Source: DATLZU01 sp035573855 (lineage in GTDB: Bacteria > Nitrospirota > Nitrospiria > Nitrospirales > Nitrospiraceae). From it: a stretch of 64,000 nt of DNA. The stretch is from assembly GCA_035573855.1 (NCBI GenBank), contig DATLZU010000011.1:81750-145749 (forward strand), in the 5' to 3' direction. A model generated the notes under the pieces. The model had not been told where the DNA came from. It searched no databases and was given only the letters and a program-made list of their open reading frames with translations. The translations under genes were made by a program, and so were the position numbers. Position 1 is the stretch's first letter. Each line of letters begins with the position of its first letter. Positions 33,726 through 41,396 of this stretch are shown in pieces.

Positions 33726-34151
33726 TCAGATGCTTGCGGCAGCCCTCAGCACGGTTTGCACTCGGTCAATGGCATAATGGATCAGCTTCTCGAGTGTGAA
33801 GGCGTCCGTACCGACGACCTCGACCTTGCAGCCATTGACCGGGAGCAGCAGCTTCCTGGCCGTGGCGCGAAGAATCGCCTCGGCAATACCGGGGGTGATT
33901 TCCCCCAACATCGATCCGGGCAACACGACGTTCAGCGACGCCACAATCACACTAACCGCCGGAACAGTCCGCGCGATCGCACCCTCTCCGACATCGACTC
34001 GGCAACCTCCGGCGTGTCGCATCGCCGCTGCCGCAGCGCGATTCGTCGCCAGAGCGACGAGTTCATGTTCGCGACCGATGCGAGGTAGCAATCCCAGGAT
34101 CAGCCGCCGACCGAGTCCGCCGCCACGCCCGTCAATCACGCATACGCGCAT
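33726..34151 (-). CDS. DUF3842 family protein
   Basis: A 141-residue soluble protein. Seen: MRVCVIDGRGGGLGRRLI at the N terminus, a Rossmann-like glycine-rich loop, HELVALATNRAAAAAMRHAG, and VSVIVASLNVVLPGSMLGEITP with a C-terminal VVGTDAFTLEKLI. I recognise this as the DUF3842 family, whose function is not established. It starts three bases after the nikR stop, so it is translationally coupled to nikR. A role in nickel handling is inferred from context. The 103-base spacer to the receptor gene holds two short hairpins (GTGGGC/GCCCAC at 33626-33645 and CGGCCG/CGGCCG near 33658-33675). Confidence 0.82.
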   Translation of the reverse strand: MRVCVIDGRGGGLGRRLILGLLPRIGREHELVALATNRAAAAAMRHAGGCRVDVGEGAIARTVPAVSVIVASLNVVLPGSMLGEITPGIAEAILRATARKLLLPVNGCKVEVVGTDAFTLEKLIHYAIDRVQTVLRAAASI

Positions 34152-34154
34152 GGC

Positions 34155-34571
34155 TCAGCTCAGTCCTTTGCCAGTCGTCGTCATGGTCAGTTTCCCGTGC
34201 TTCACGCCCTTGACGCTGACCAGCGCATCGGAGACCTTCTTGATCTCGGACCCCTTCCCTTTCACCACCAGCACTTCCAGACAGTGATCGTGATCCAGGT
34301 GCACGTGCATGCCGGAGAGGATGAGCTTTTGGTACCGGTGCTGGATGTCGGTGAGTTTCCTGGTGAGATCGCGCACGTGGTGGTCGTACACGAACGTGAC
34401 CGTGCCAACGGTCTCTTTATCCTCATCCCACTCCTGCCCGACTAAGTGATCCCGAATCAGATCCCGCAACGCCTCCGACCGGTTCGTATATTTCCGCCGT
34501 TGAATCAACCTATCAAAGTCATCCAGCAAATGATGATCCAACGACACTCCGAACCGGACAAGCTTCTTCAT
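34155..34571 (-). CDS. nikR: Nickel-responsive regulator NikR
   Basis: A 138-residue ribbon-helix-helix repressor with C-terminal ACT-like metal domain. Seen: KKLVRFGVSLDHHLLDDFD and NRSEALRDLIRDHL (DNA-binding part), then VTFVYDHHVRDL, and the high-affinity nickel ligands H78, H89, H91 and C97 in IQHRY and MHVHLDHDHCLEV, which match H76, H87, H89 and C95 of E. coli NikR. I chose ATG at 34571 (MKKLVRFG); a GTG at 34580 is the alternative. A promoter and a matching operator lie directly upstream, so it is likely autoregulated and controls DUF3842 and the TonB receptor. Confidence 0.95.
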   Translation of the reverse strand: MKKLVRFGVSLDHHLLDDFDRLIQRRKYTNRSEALRDLIRDHLVGQEWDEDKETVGTVTFVYDHHVRDLTRKLTDIQHRYQKLILSGMHVHLDHDHCLEVLVVKGKGSEIKKVSDALVSVKGVKHGKLTMTTTGKGLS

Positions 34572-34586
34572 GACAGGCACTTATAA

Positions 34587-34613
34587 GTGCTACGAATGAT
34601 CAATTCGTGGCAC
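34587..34613. promoter_or_regulatory. Candidate NikR operator
   Basis: GTGCTAC (34587-34593) and GTGGCAC (34607-34613) form an inverted repeat with one mismatch and a 13-base spacer, whose inner bases GAAT/ATTC continue the symmetry. This resembles the GTGTTAC-N13/14-GTAACAC type described for some NikR proteins. It lies next to the -10 of the nikR promoter. A second perfect palindrome, GCACTTATAAGTGC, overlaps it at 34577-34590. Confidence 0.65.
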
Positions 34614-34615
34614 GC

Positions 34616-34644
34616 ACTTTAGCCGGTATGAAAAGGGATGTCAA
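34616..34644 (-). promoter_or_regulatory. nikR: Promoter of the nikR operon
   Basis: On the minus strand TTGACA (34644-34639) and TAAAGT (34621-34616) are separated by exactly 17 bases. The predicted start falls within the candidate NikR operator, a position suited to repression. Confidence 0.7.
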
Positions 34645-34823
34645 CGGGCTTTCTGACGGACCAGAACCAGGTTGAACGCTTTGCGTTACAGCAAAGCCTA
34701 CGACAAGAAAGGCTCAAACTGTACGCTGCACAGCTAGCGATGAGTTTTGGGATCTTCCGGTTTATGTGCGGGCACACAGTAACTCTCCTCGCTTGAGGAT
34801 GGCTGCTCTTTCTGAGCGGGGGC

Positions 34824-34927
34824 TGGGTCGGCCTGCATTGCGCGCACCGCAGTTGCCCGCTAGGTCGCGGCTCCCGCGCCGCGGCGATTCGCGACGTAGA
34901 CCGACCCAGGCCCTTGGTTGGACCTAC
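34824..34927 (-). repeat. Diverged repeat, copy A
   Basis: Read on the minus strand this stretch begins GTAGGTCCAACC and contains ACGTCGCGAATCGC. It can be aligned over about 100 bases with the plus-strand stretch 36867-36965, with scattered differences. The two copies therefore face each other across the scarred region. No gene is convincing over the copy itself. Confidence 0.6.
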
Positions 34928-35065
34928 ATGAGTGCTCGAAGAGCGCCTTTCTGTTGTGCAGGAAGTCTGAGGAAGGGATAGCACCATAAAGTTAAGTATG
35001 GAACGCCGCTCAAAGAGACACTTGACATTCAGTTCAGGCAAGCGGACGGCGTAGAAGAAAGCATC

Positions 35066-35168
35066 GTTTATCCAGAGAGGCGCAGAGGGATCTGGCCCGA
35101 TGAAGCGCCCGGCAACCTGGTGAAGCCGCCAAGGTGCCAACGCCAGCCCGGTGACGGGGACGATAGGG
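35066..35168 (+). ncRNA. SAM-I (S-box) riboswitch aptamer
   Basis: The conserved S-box elements occur in order: 5' P1 strand TTTATC (35067-35072), AGAGGGATCTGGCCCGATGA at 35083-35102, CCGGCAACC (35109-35117), AAGGTGCCAA (35131-35140), and the closing strand GATAGG (35162-35167). The GATGA and GGCAACC elements form the kink-turn region of P2 in this family. An intrinsic terminator follows 30 bases later, so SAM should switch transcription off. No methionine or SAM gene follows. An Rfam RF00162 covariance search would settle the call. Confidence 0.88.
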
Positions 35169-35196
35169 CTCAGGCCGAGCAACCAACGGCACGAGG

Positions 35197-35219
35197 CCCC
35201 TCGCTCCGAGGGGGTTTTT
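35197..35219 (+). terminator. Riboswitch expression-platform terminator
   Basis: CCCCTCG (35197-35203) pairs with CGAGGGG (35207-35213) around a CTC loop and is followed by one G and five T. Its place after the S-box aptamer makes it the likely SAM-controlled terminator. Confidence 0.85.
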
Positions 35220-35297
35220 GTTTTCCTTCCCTCGCTTCATTCGGGCACGGCTGCCGGGTCCCTCCTCTCAAAGAATAAGAATAATAAGGAGGGGACT

Positions 35298-36077
35298 ATG
35301 GCAATGACGAAGGACTTCTCCGACAACCTTTCCGGTTTTCCTCTCACGATCGCCTACCAAACGCCGGCGGAGTTTTGGGCTCTGGGTTGATAAGCCAGAT
35401 AGGATGCTTGAACTGCTCCAGCACGCGCTGGACGCGGCTCTGTGCCCCGCCTCCCTAGCGAATCAACTCCGTCGTTTCGCGGTTTGGTGCGCACGATCCG
35501 CATGTCATCTAAATACGGCTGAGCCTTGCAAGGTTGCTCTGGAAACAGCAGAGCGTTTCCTTGCGGGGAAGGCAACCCCGGAGCAACTAGACCGATGCTG
35601 GAGCGAGAGTCACATGCCACAGCTCCAGCCGGATCGGTCTGATTGGCACACCAATGTCCGAACGCCGCAGCCGCGATCGCGCGCGCCCACTCGGCTATCC
35701 CAAGCCCAGCTGCTGCTGCCCAATGGGCAGCCTATTACGCCGCGACGGCGCAAGTCTGGGATCGCGTGAAGGTGCCGGAGGAATTCCGTTATCGGTCGGT
35801 GACGTTTGATTTGCATGGGGCTTGTGAGATTCAGGAGGCAGCCGTACAAGCAAATCCCAATCTGTACTCGGCTGCAGAGCATCAGGTACGGAGTGAGATA
35901 GAGGCTGCCCAAGCTCAGGAACTGAGACGCTTGATACCAAATCCGTTCGTCGAATTGACATGGGCGAGGTTGGTCGTAGCCACGGATCCAGGGCGGCACA
36001 GCGACGGAGGCGACATCAATGAAGAGTTGGGAAAAGAGACCGTCTCCCGCCCTTGTCCTTGGTATAGGAGAGGGTAG
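35298..36077 (+). pseudogene. Frameshifted gene behind the SAM riboswitch (weakly TIGR02996-like)
   Basis: An ATG at 35298 with AAGGAGGGG upstream opens a 30-codon frame ending at 35390 (TPAEFWALG). The sequence continues sensibly one frame over from about 35386: VDKPDRMLELLQ, RRFAVWCARSACHL, ALETAERFLAGKATPEQ. It then returns to the first frame near 35650: NAAAAIARAH, AAAAQWAAYYAAT, QAQELRRLIPNPF. In total 35298-36077 is exactly 260 codons, so two compensating shifts have scrambled a middle section. The layout (EFW, MLELL, RRFAVWC, AERFLAG, Ala-rich middle, NPF) faintly resembles planctomycete-type repeat proteins; that link is weak. The product is probably non-functional, or the sequence contains two errors. 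Confidence 0.6.
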
Positions 36078-36101
36078 ACAGCGGAACCCGGCGATCGGAT
36101 T

Positions 36102-36479
36102 GTGTACGGCTGCGTGGATAATGGCTTGGTCTTCATCTCGGTAACACAGGCTGAACGGCTCGCAGGAATCTACGCGGCGTTAGGGTCTGCTCGCACGTGG
36201 GGTGAATTCAGGAAGATCCTTCCCAACAGGGTCTACTCAGAGATCATAAACATCCTGATCGAGAATGGACGAGGGTTCGACGAATTCTACTCCGATTGGA
36301 TTGATGAGCATCCCGAAGGCACAAGGGAAGAGGCGTTTCGCGAGTATCAGGGGCTTCCGTTCCGTGAGCGGTTGCCGGACGAACGGGACCCTTTTGACAG
36401 CGCTGACATTCCGGGGTTCTGCGATGGCGACTGGCCGGATTGGCCCCAGCAGGAAATGCTGAACCGGTACCGACAGTGA
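36102..36479 (+). CDS. Hypothetical protein, 125 residues
   Basis: No family is recognised. Seen: a helical N-terminal half (TQAERLAGIYAALGSARTWGEF, YSEIINILIENG) and an acidic C-terminal half rich in tryptophan, aspartate and glutamate (DSADIPGFCDGDWPDWPQQ). It is soluble-looking, strongly acidic and small, like many immunity-type or orphan proteins, but no toxin partner is visible. The start is GTG at 36102. Context is the scarred region downstream of the SAM riboswitch. Confidence 0.5.
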   Translation: MYGCVDNGLVFISVTQAERLAGIYAALGSARTWGEFRKILPNRVYSEIINILIENGRGFDEFYSDWIDEHPEGTREEAFREYQGLPFRERLPDERDPFDSADIPGFCDGDWPDWPQQEMLNRYRQ

Positions 36480-36491
36480 TTCAGAAGACCT

Positions 36492-36644
36492 ATGGCCAGC
36501 GCCTGGACTCCACGTTTAACGTGGCCATTCCTCACCTTTCGAACCGAGGACGAGAAGGCCATCGTCGAAACGTTCACCGAATTGGGCTATCGATGTCGGA
36601 GGGATGACCACTTCGTCAGACGAGCTTGCGATCACAACGGCTGA
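36492..36644 (+). CDS. Small hypothetical protein, 50 residues
   Basis: An open frame from ATG at 36492 to TGA at 36644 encodes MASAWTPRLTWPFLTF, then RTEDEKAIVETFTELGYRCRR and a short tail. The amphipathic middle looks protein-like and it starts 12 bases after the previous gene's stop. There is no recognisable family. It could be a real small gene or the remnant of a longer one. Confidence 0.35.
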   Translation: MASAWTPRLTWPFLTFRTEDEKAIVETFTELGYRCRRDDHFVRRACDHNG

Positions 36645-36770
36645 TTGCCGGCCCAACAGATGTTCGGTCAGCCAGTCTGATGCGGCTTACGGAGCTCGGA
36701 GTGAAAATTGGCGCTGGAGTGACCATCGAAGTAGTCTTCTTGATCGTGCAACCCGACAAGGAGAGTAATT

Positions 36771-37187
36771 ATGGACCAGTCTTTGACACTCTTGGTCGTT
36801 CTCAGAACTATCGCAGTGGGAGCTTTCTTGACAGGTCTTTTAATTCGGGCTTCTCCGGAAATTGTGTGGGTCCAACCTGGGGCCGGGTCGGGCGACGTCG
36901 CGAATCGCGGAGGTGCAGGCATCGCGACTGGGCGGGCAGCGACGGTGCACGAAGCGCAAGCCGAGGACTGTTCGCCGCTGGGTTCGCGCCGGGACCCGTT
37001 GCAGCTTCGCTTGCAACGGGTGGAGGGACACCAGCAAGTTCCGCAGACCAGGAGAGGCCCGCTTCGTGCGGTCGCGCCGGAGCGTCTGAGCAGCGCAGGC
37101 CGGCCCGCCCCCTGTCAGAAACAGCAGATGCCACGAACCCCTGGTGACAACGGTGTACCCACACCGAATCCGGAAAAGCCTGGATAA
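36771..37187 (+). CDS. Small membrane-protein start running into repeat B
   Basis: ATG at 36771 has AAGGAG seven bases upstream and begins with a hydrophobic helix (MDQSLTLLVVLRTIAVGAFL, then TGLLIRASPEIVW). From about residue 33 the frame enters repeat copy B and becomes low-complexity, basic and unlike protein (GAGIATGRAATVHEAQ, GPLRAVAPERLS). I think a small membrane-protein gene was interrupted by the repeat, and the rest of the frame is fortuitous. The extent given is the open frame. Confidence 0.3.
   Translation: MDQSLTLLVVLRTIAVGAFLTGLLIRASPEIVWVQPGAGSGDVANRGGAGIATGRAATVHEAQAEDCSPLGSRRDPLQLRLQRVEGHQQVPQTRRGPLRAVAPERLSSAGRPAPCQKQQMPRTPGDNGVPTPNPEKPG
36867..36965 (+). repeat. Diverged repeat, copy B
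   Basis: It starts GTGGGTCCAACC and holds ACGTCGCGAATCGC at 36896-36909, alignable with copy A (34824-34927, opposite strand). The stretch from 36965 to the end of the HtrA gene at 37243 has no convincing gene; open frames there look fortuitous. Confidence 0.6.
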
Positions 37188-37243
37188 TGCGTTCTTGTGT
37201 GCGCGTTCTGCGAGCACAGGAGGCTGCCTGGCCACCCATGCCC

Positions 37244-38695
37244 TCATTCCCCTTGGATCGGCACATACAGCACCGTCCCCTGGCGGTTGACGAGGAGGAG
37301 AGTCACGTCGGTGGGCTTGATCGGCTCGGCGAGTCTTTGAAACGTGGCGAAGTTGGGGAGCGGTTGTCGGTTCAGCTCGAGGAGCACGTCACCGGGCATC
37401 AGGCCGGACGCCTCCGCCAGGCTGCCTTCTTCAACGTCGGTCACGACCACGCCCGAATTCACGGTCAACCCCATCTGCCGCGCCAACGCGGGCGTGACTT
37501 CGTCAACGAGCACCCCGGACAGCGGATGCACCATGGTTTCCGCGGGCGTCGTGGGTTGAGCACGGCGCACGCGCTCGCGCGGCGCCTCCTGAATGATCAG
37601 TTCTGTCTGTGCCAGCTTGCCGTCACGGATGACATCTAACCGATGCTTGCTCCCGATCGGCGCCGCAGCGATCAAGTTGCGCAGGTGGCCGCTATCCATC
37701 ACGTCCTTGCCGTCGAAGCGCACCACCACATCGCCCCGGCGCAGGCCGGCCTTCTCCGCCGAACCTTTGGCCATCAAATCGGTGATGATGGCCCCCTTCA
37801 CGTCCGGCAGCTTGAAAATCTTGCCCAGCAGTGGCGTCACATCCTGGGTGGAGGCACCGAGGAAGCCCCGGACGACGCGGCCGGTCTTGAGCAGGCTCTG
37901 CATCGCCGCCCGCGCCATGTTGCTCGGAATGGCGAACCCCACGCCTACGCTGCCGCCGGTCGGACTGGCGATGGCCGTGTTAATACCCACCAACTCGCCA
38001 TGGATGTTGACCAGCGCGCCGCCCGAGTTGCCCGGATTGATCGGCGCATCGGTTTGGATGAAATCTTCGTAGTCGGCCACACCGACATCCGCCCGGCCCA
38101 CCGCGCTCACGATCCCGAACGTTACCGTGCGGCTTAACCCCAATGGATTGCCGATGGCGAGCACGAAGTCTCCTACGGCCAGGGTGCCCGAATCGCCCCA
38201 CGGCACTGTCGGCAAATTCGTCCCGCTGATCTTGACCACCGCCACATCGGTCTTCGGATCAGTGGCGACGACACGGCCCTTGAATTGCCGTCGATCGGCC
38301 AGGATCACTTCGACGTCCACGGCGTCCGCCACCACGTGGTTATTGGTGATGATGTACCCGTCGGGCGAGACGATCACGCCGGACCCCTGCCCGTACTGCC
38401 GACGCGACGGCGGTTCGCGAAAGAGTCCGAATGGCAGACCTTCGTCGCTGAAGGCTTGATCACGCACGACGACCGTGGAGGCAATGCTCACGACGGCCGG
38501 GATAACCTTGGCCGCCGTCGCTTTGACCTGCGCCTGCAGATCGAGGGCTCCGACGACCGGGATCAACCGCCCGGCCGCGAAGGCCTGGTGCAGCCCCGAG
38601 CCACCTCCCGCCATAAGCGCCAGCAGCGGGATACACCGCCACAGGACTCGTAGCACGGCCGCCGTGCGTTCAGAAGGCAAGGGACGGGCGCTCAT
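37244..38695 (-). CDS. degP: DegP/HtrA-family periplasmic serine protease
   Basis: A 483-residue protein. Seen: an N-terminal signal/anchor segment (about residues 15-42), a trypsin-like domain with the triad H120 (TNNHVVADAV), D150 (DPKTDVAVVK) and S224 (NPGNSGGALVN), and two PDZ domains (about 285-370, with GSAEKAGLRRGDVVV, and 390-480, with EGSLAEASGLMPGDVLLELN). HtrA proteins degrade or refold damaged envelope proteins. Its start overlaps the end of the copper ATPase gene (ATGA at 38692-38695), so protein quality control is coupled to metal export here. Confidence 0.95.
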   Translation of the reverse strand: MSARPLPSERTAAVLRVLWRCIPLLALMAGGGSGLHQAFAAGRLIPVVGALDLQAQVKATAAKVIPAVVSIASTVVVRDQAFSDEGLPFGLFREPPSRRQYGQGSGVIVSPDGYIITNNHVVADAVDVEVILADRRQFKGRVVATDPKTDVAVVKISGTNLPTVPWGDSGTLAVGDFVLAIGNPLGLSRTVTFGIVSAVGRADVGVADYEDFIQTDAPINPGNSGGALVNIHGELVGINTAIASPTGGSVGVGFAIPSNMARAAMQSLLKTGRVVRGFLGASTQDVTPLLGKIFKLPDVKGAIITDLMAKGSAEKAGLRRGDVVVRFDGKDVMDSGHLRNLIAAAPIGSKHRLDVIRDGKLAQTELIIQEAPRERVRRAQPTTPAETMVHPLSGVLVDEVTPALARQMGLTVNSGVVVTDVEEGSLAEASGLMPGDVLLELNRQPLPNFATFQRLAEPIKPTDVTLLLVNRQGTVLYVPIQGE

Positions 38696-41349
38696 AACTC
38701 GACATGTCGCAGCCTCAACGCATTGGAGATAACCGACACGGAGCTGAAGGTCATAGCCGCGCTGGCGATCATCGGGCTGAGCAACAGCCCCCAGATCGGA
38801 TAGAGCACGCCGGCGGCGATGGGTACGCCGAGCGCGTTGTACAGAAACGCAAAGACCAGATTCTGCCGGATGTTGCGCATGGTCGCGCGACTGAGCCGCC
38901 GCGCGCGGACGATCCCGCGGAGATCTCCTTTCACCAGGGTGATCCCAGCGCTCTGCATCGCCACATCCGTGCCCGTGCCCATCGCAATCCCAACATCGGC
39001 CTGGGCCAGCGCCGGCGCATCGTTGACGCCGTCGCCAGCCATCGCGACGATGTGCCCCTCGGCCTGGAGCTGCTTCACGATCAGCCCCTTTTGATCCGGA
39101 AGCACCTCGGCCCTCACCTCATCGATGCCCAATTGCCTGGCCACCGCTTCTGCCGTGGACCGATGATCGCCGGTCACCATGATGAGCCTGAGACCCTCGG
39201 CATGCAGCAGCCTGATGGCTTCCCGCGTCGACGCCTTGATCGGATCGGCGACGACCAGCAAGCCGGCTGACTTGCCGTCCACAGCGACGAACACGACGGT
39301 CTGCCCCTCGCGGCGCAACCGCTCCGCATCCGCTTCGAGGTCGCGCAGGTCTTCCTGCGCGAGCCCCACCTCCTGCCGCAAAAAGGGGAGCGTGCCCAAG
39401 GTGACGACCCGGCCGTCCACAGTTCCCTTCACGCCTTTCCCGGTCACGGACCGGAACTCCTGAGCAAGTGAGAGTACCAAGCCCCTGGTTTCGGCTTCCG
39501 CGACGATGGCCGCGGCCAACGGGTGCTCGCTGCCTCGTTCGAGCCCGGCGGCCAGCCGCAGCAGATCGATCTCATGAATCCCCGGCACGGCCTTGATCGC
39601 CGTCAGTTTCGGTTTGCCCTCAGTGAGGGTACCGGTCTTGTCGAACACGAGGGTATCGACTTTTTCCAAAACCTCCAGCGCTTCCGCGTTCTTGATCAAC
39701 ACCCCGGCGGTCGCACCGCGTCCCGTGCCGACCATGATCGACATCGGCGTGGCTAACCCCAATGCGCAGGGGCAGGCGATGATCAGCACCGCCACGGCGT
39801 TCACCAGAGCATGGGCCAGCTTCGGCTCCGGTCCGAACAGGGCCCAGGCGAGCCCCGAGACGAGGGCGATCCCGACGACCAGCGGCACAAAATAACCGGC
39901 CACGACGTCCGCCAGCCGCTGGATCGGCGCGCGGCTGCGCTGCGCCTCGCTCACCATCCGCACAATCTGCGCCAGCAAAGTCTCCGCGCCGACCCGCTCG
40001 GCCCGCATGACGAAGGTGCCTGTACCGTTTACTGTCCCCGCTGTCACGCGATGGCCCTTGGCTTTTTCGACGGGGATTGGCTCGCCGGTGATCATCGATT
40101 CGTCCACCGCGCTGGCGCCTTCCACCACGATACCGTCCACCGGCACTTTCTCCCCGGGGCGGACGCGCAGCCGATCCCCTGGTTTCACCTGGTCCAGCGG
40201 AACATCTTCTTCCGTCCCGTCGTCCTGAAGCCGGCGCGCGGTCTTGGGCGTCAACCCCAATAGCGCCTTGATCGCACTGGTCGTCCGGCTGCGCGCCCGT
40301 AACTCCAGCACCTGACCGAGCAGAACCAACACCGTAATGACGGCTGCCGCTTCGAAATAGACGGCGACCGAGCCGTCGGATCGGCGGAACGAGGACGGCA
40401 CCAGGCCAGGGAACAGCGTCACGAACGCGCTGTAGAGGTACGCGGTACCGGTGCCCATCGCAATCAACGTGAACATGTTGAGGCTGCGATTGAGAATCGA
40501 GCGCCATCCGCGCTCGAAGAAGGGCCACCCGGCCCAGAGCACCACCGGCGTCGTCAGCAAGAACTGCAGCCAACCGAGCGTGTCGTTCGACAGGATTCGC
40601 TGAATCGGCCGCCCCGGAATCATGTCGGCCATCGCCAGGACCAACACCGCCGCCGCCGGTCCCAGACTGATCCAGAACCGGCGGGTCATGTCGGTCAGCT
40701 CGGGATTCGTTTCCTCTTCAAGCGACACTGTGCGCGGCTCCAGCGCCATCCCGCACAGCGGACAGGTTCCTGGCTCGCTCTTGACGACCTCCGGATGCAT
40801 CGGACAGACGTATTCGGTCTTGGTAGCAGACAGCACGACCATCGCCGGCTCCAGGGCCATGCCGCACTTGGGACAGGGGCCCGGCTTGTCCTGATGCACT
40901 TCCGGATCCATCGGGCAGGTGTAGTCGCGGGTGAGGTTACCGGCTAATGTCAACGCATGAGACTCTGGTTTCGCGCTCGGCTTGAGGTATTTGGCTGGGT
41001 CGGCCTGAAACTTGGTCAGGCAACCCTGGCAGCAGAAATAATAGGTCTTACCCTCGTACGCATACGAGGCGGCGGCCGTTGCAGGCTGCACGGCCATCCC
41101 GCAGACCGGATCGACTTCCCTGGACGCGCCTTGAACCGGCACGGTGGCAACCATCACCGGCAGCGTCTTCTTCACAGACGGCGCCTCAACCACCGTCAGC
41201 GGGACGGATTTCACGTATTGCGCCGGATCGGCGCGGAAGGTCTCCAGACACCGCCGGCTGCAGAAATAATACGTCTTGCCCCGGTATTCGTGGCTCCCCG
41301 CCGCCGCTTCGGGCTCCACCGTCATGCCGCAGATCGGATCAACGGCCAT
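38692..41349 (-). CDS. copA: Copper-type P1B ATPase with two YHS and two metal-binding domains
   Basis: An 885-residue ion pump. Residues 1-50 and about 78-125 are YHS domains (DPICGMTV ... YYFCSRRC; DPVCGMAV ... YYFCCQGC). Residues about 140-165 and 180-210 are heavy-metal-binding domains (YTCPMDPEV ... CPKCGMAL; YVCPMHPEV ... CPLCGMAL). The ATPase follows with the transmembrane CPC site (IIACPCALGLATP), the phosphorylation site DKTGTLTEGKP, and MAGDGVNDAPAL. CPC indicates Cu(I) or Ag(I). The usual N-terminal MxCxxC HMA domains are absent. It is followed by the HtrA protease gene in the same operon and preceded by a DsbA-like gene. Confidence 0.95.
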   Translation of the reverse strand: MAVDPICGMTVEPEAAAGSHEYRGKTYYFCSRRCLETFRADPAQYVKSVPLTVVEAPSVKKTLPVMVATVPVQGASREVDPVCGMAVQPATAAASYAYEGKTYYFCCQGCLTKFQADPAKYLKPSAKPESHALTLAGNLTRDYTCPMDPEVHQDKPGPCPKCGMALEPAMVVLSATKTEYVCPMHPEVVKSEPGTCPLCGMALEPRTVSLEEETNPELTDMTRRFWISLGPAAAVLVLAMADMIPGRPIQRILSNDTLGWLQFLLTTPVVLWAGWPFFERGWRSILNRSLNMFTLIAMGTGTAYLYSAFVTLFPGLVPSSFRRSDGSVAVYFEAAAVITVLVLLGQVLELRARSRTTSAIKALLGLTPKTARRLQDDGTEEDVPLDQVKPGDRLRVRPGEKVPVDGIVVEGASAVDESMITGEPIPVEKAKGHRVTAGTVNGTGTFVMRAERVGAETLLAQIVRMVSEAQRSRAPIQRLADVVAGYFVPLVVGIALVSGLAWALFGPEPKLAHALVNAVAVLIIACPCALGLATPMSIMVGTGRGATAGVLIKNAEALEVLEKVDTLVFDKTGTLTEGKPKLTAIKAVPGIHEIDLLRLAAGLERGSEHPLAAAIVAEAETRGLVLSLAQEFRSVTGKGVKGTVDGRVVTLGTLPFLRQEVGLAQEDLRDLEADAERLRREGQTVVFVAVDGKSAGLLVVADPIKASTREAIRLLHAEGLRLIMVTGDHRSTAEAVARQLGIDEVRAEVLPDQKGLIVKQLQAEGHIVAMAGDGVNDAPALAQADVGIAMGTGTDVAMQSAGITLVKGDLRGIVRARRLSRATMRNIRQNLVFAFLYNALGVPIAAGVLYPIWGLLLSPMIASAAMTFSSVSVISNALRLRHVEL

Positions 41350-41396
41350 CGGTTCATCCTCTTGCCCACGATGTGTCCCATGTCACACATGACGAG

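Noticed and set aside
34619..35182. Minus-strand 187-codon frame over repeat A and the riboswitch
   Set aside because: It runs antisense through the S-box aptamer and the repeat; its translation is R/P/C-rich and not protein-like.
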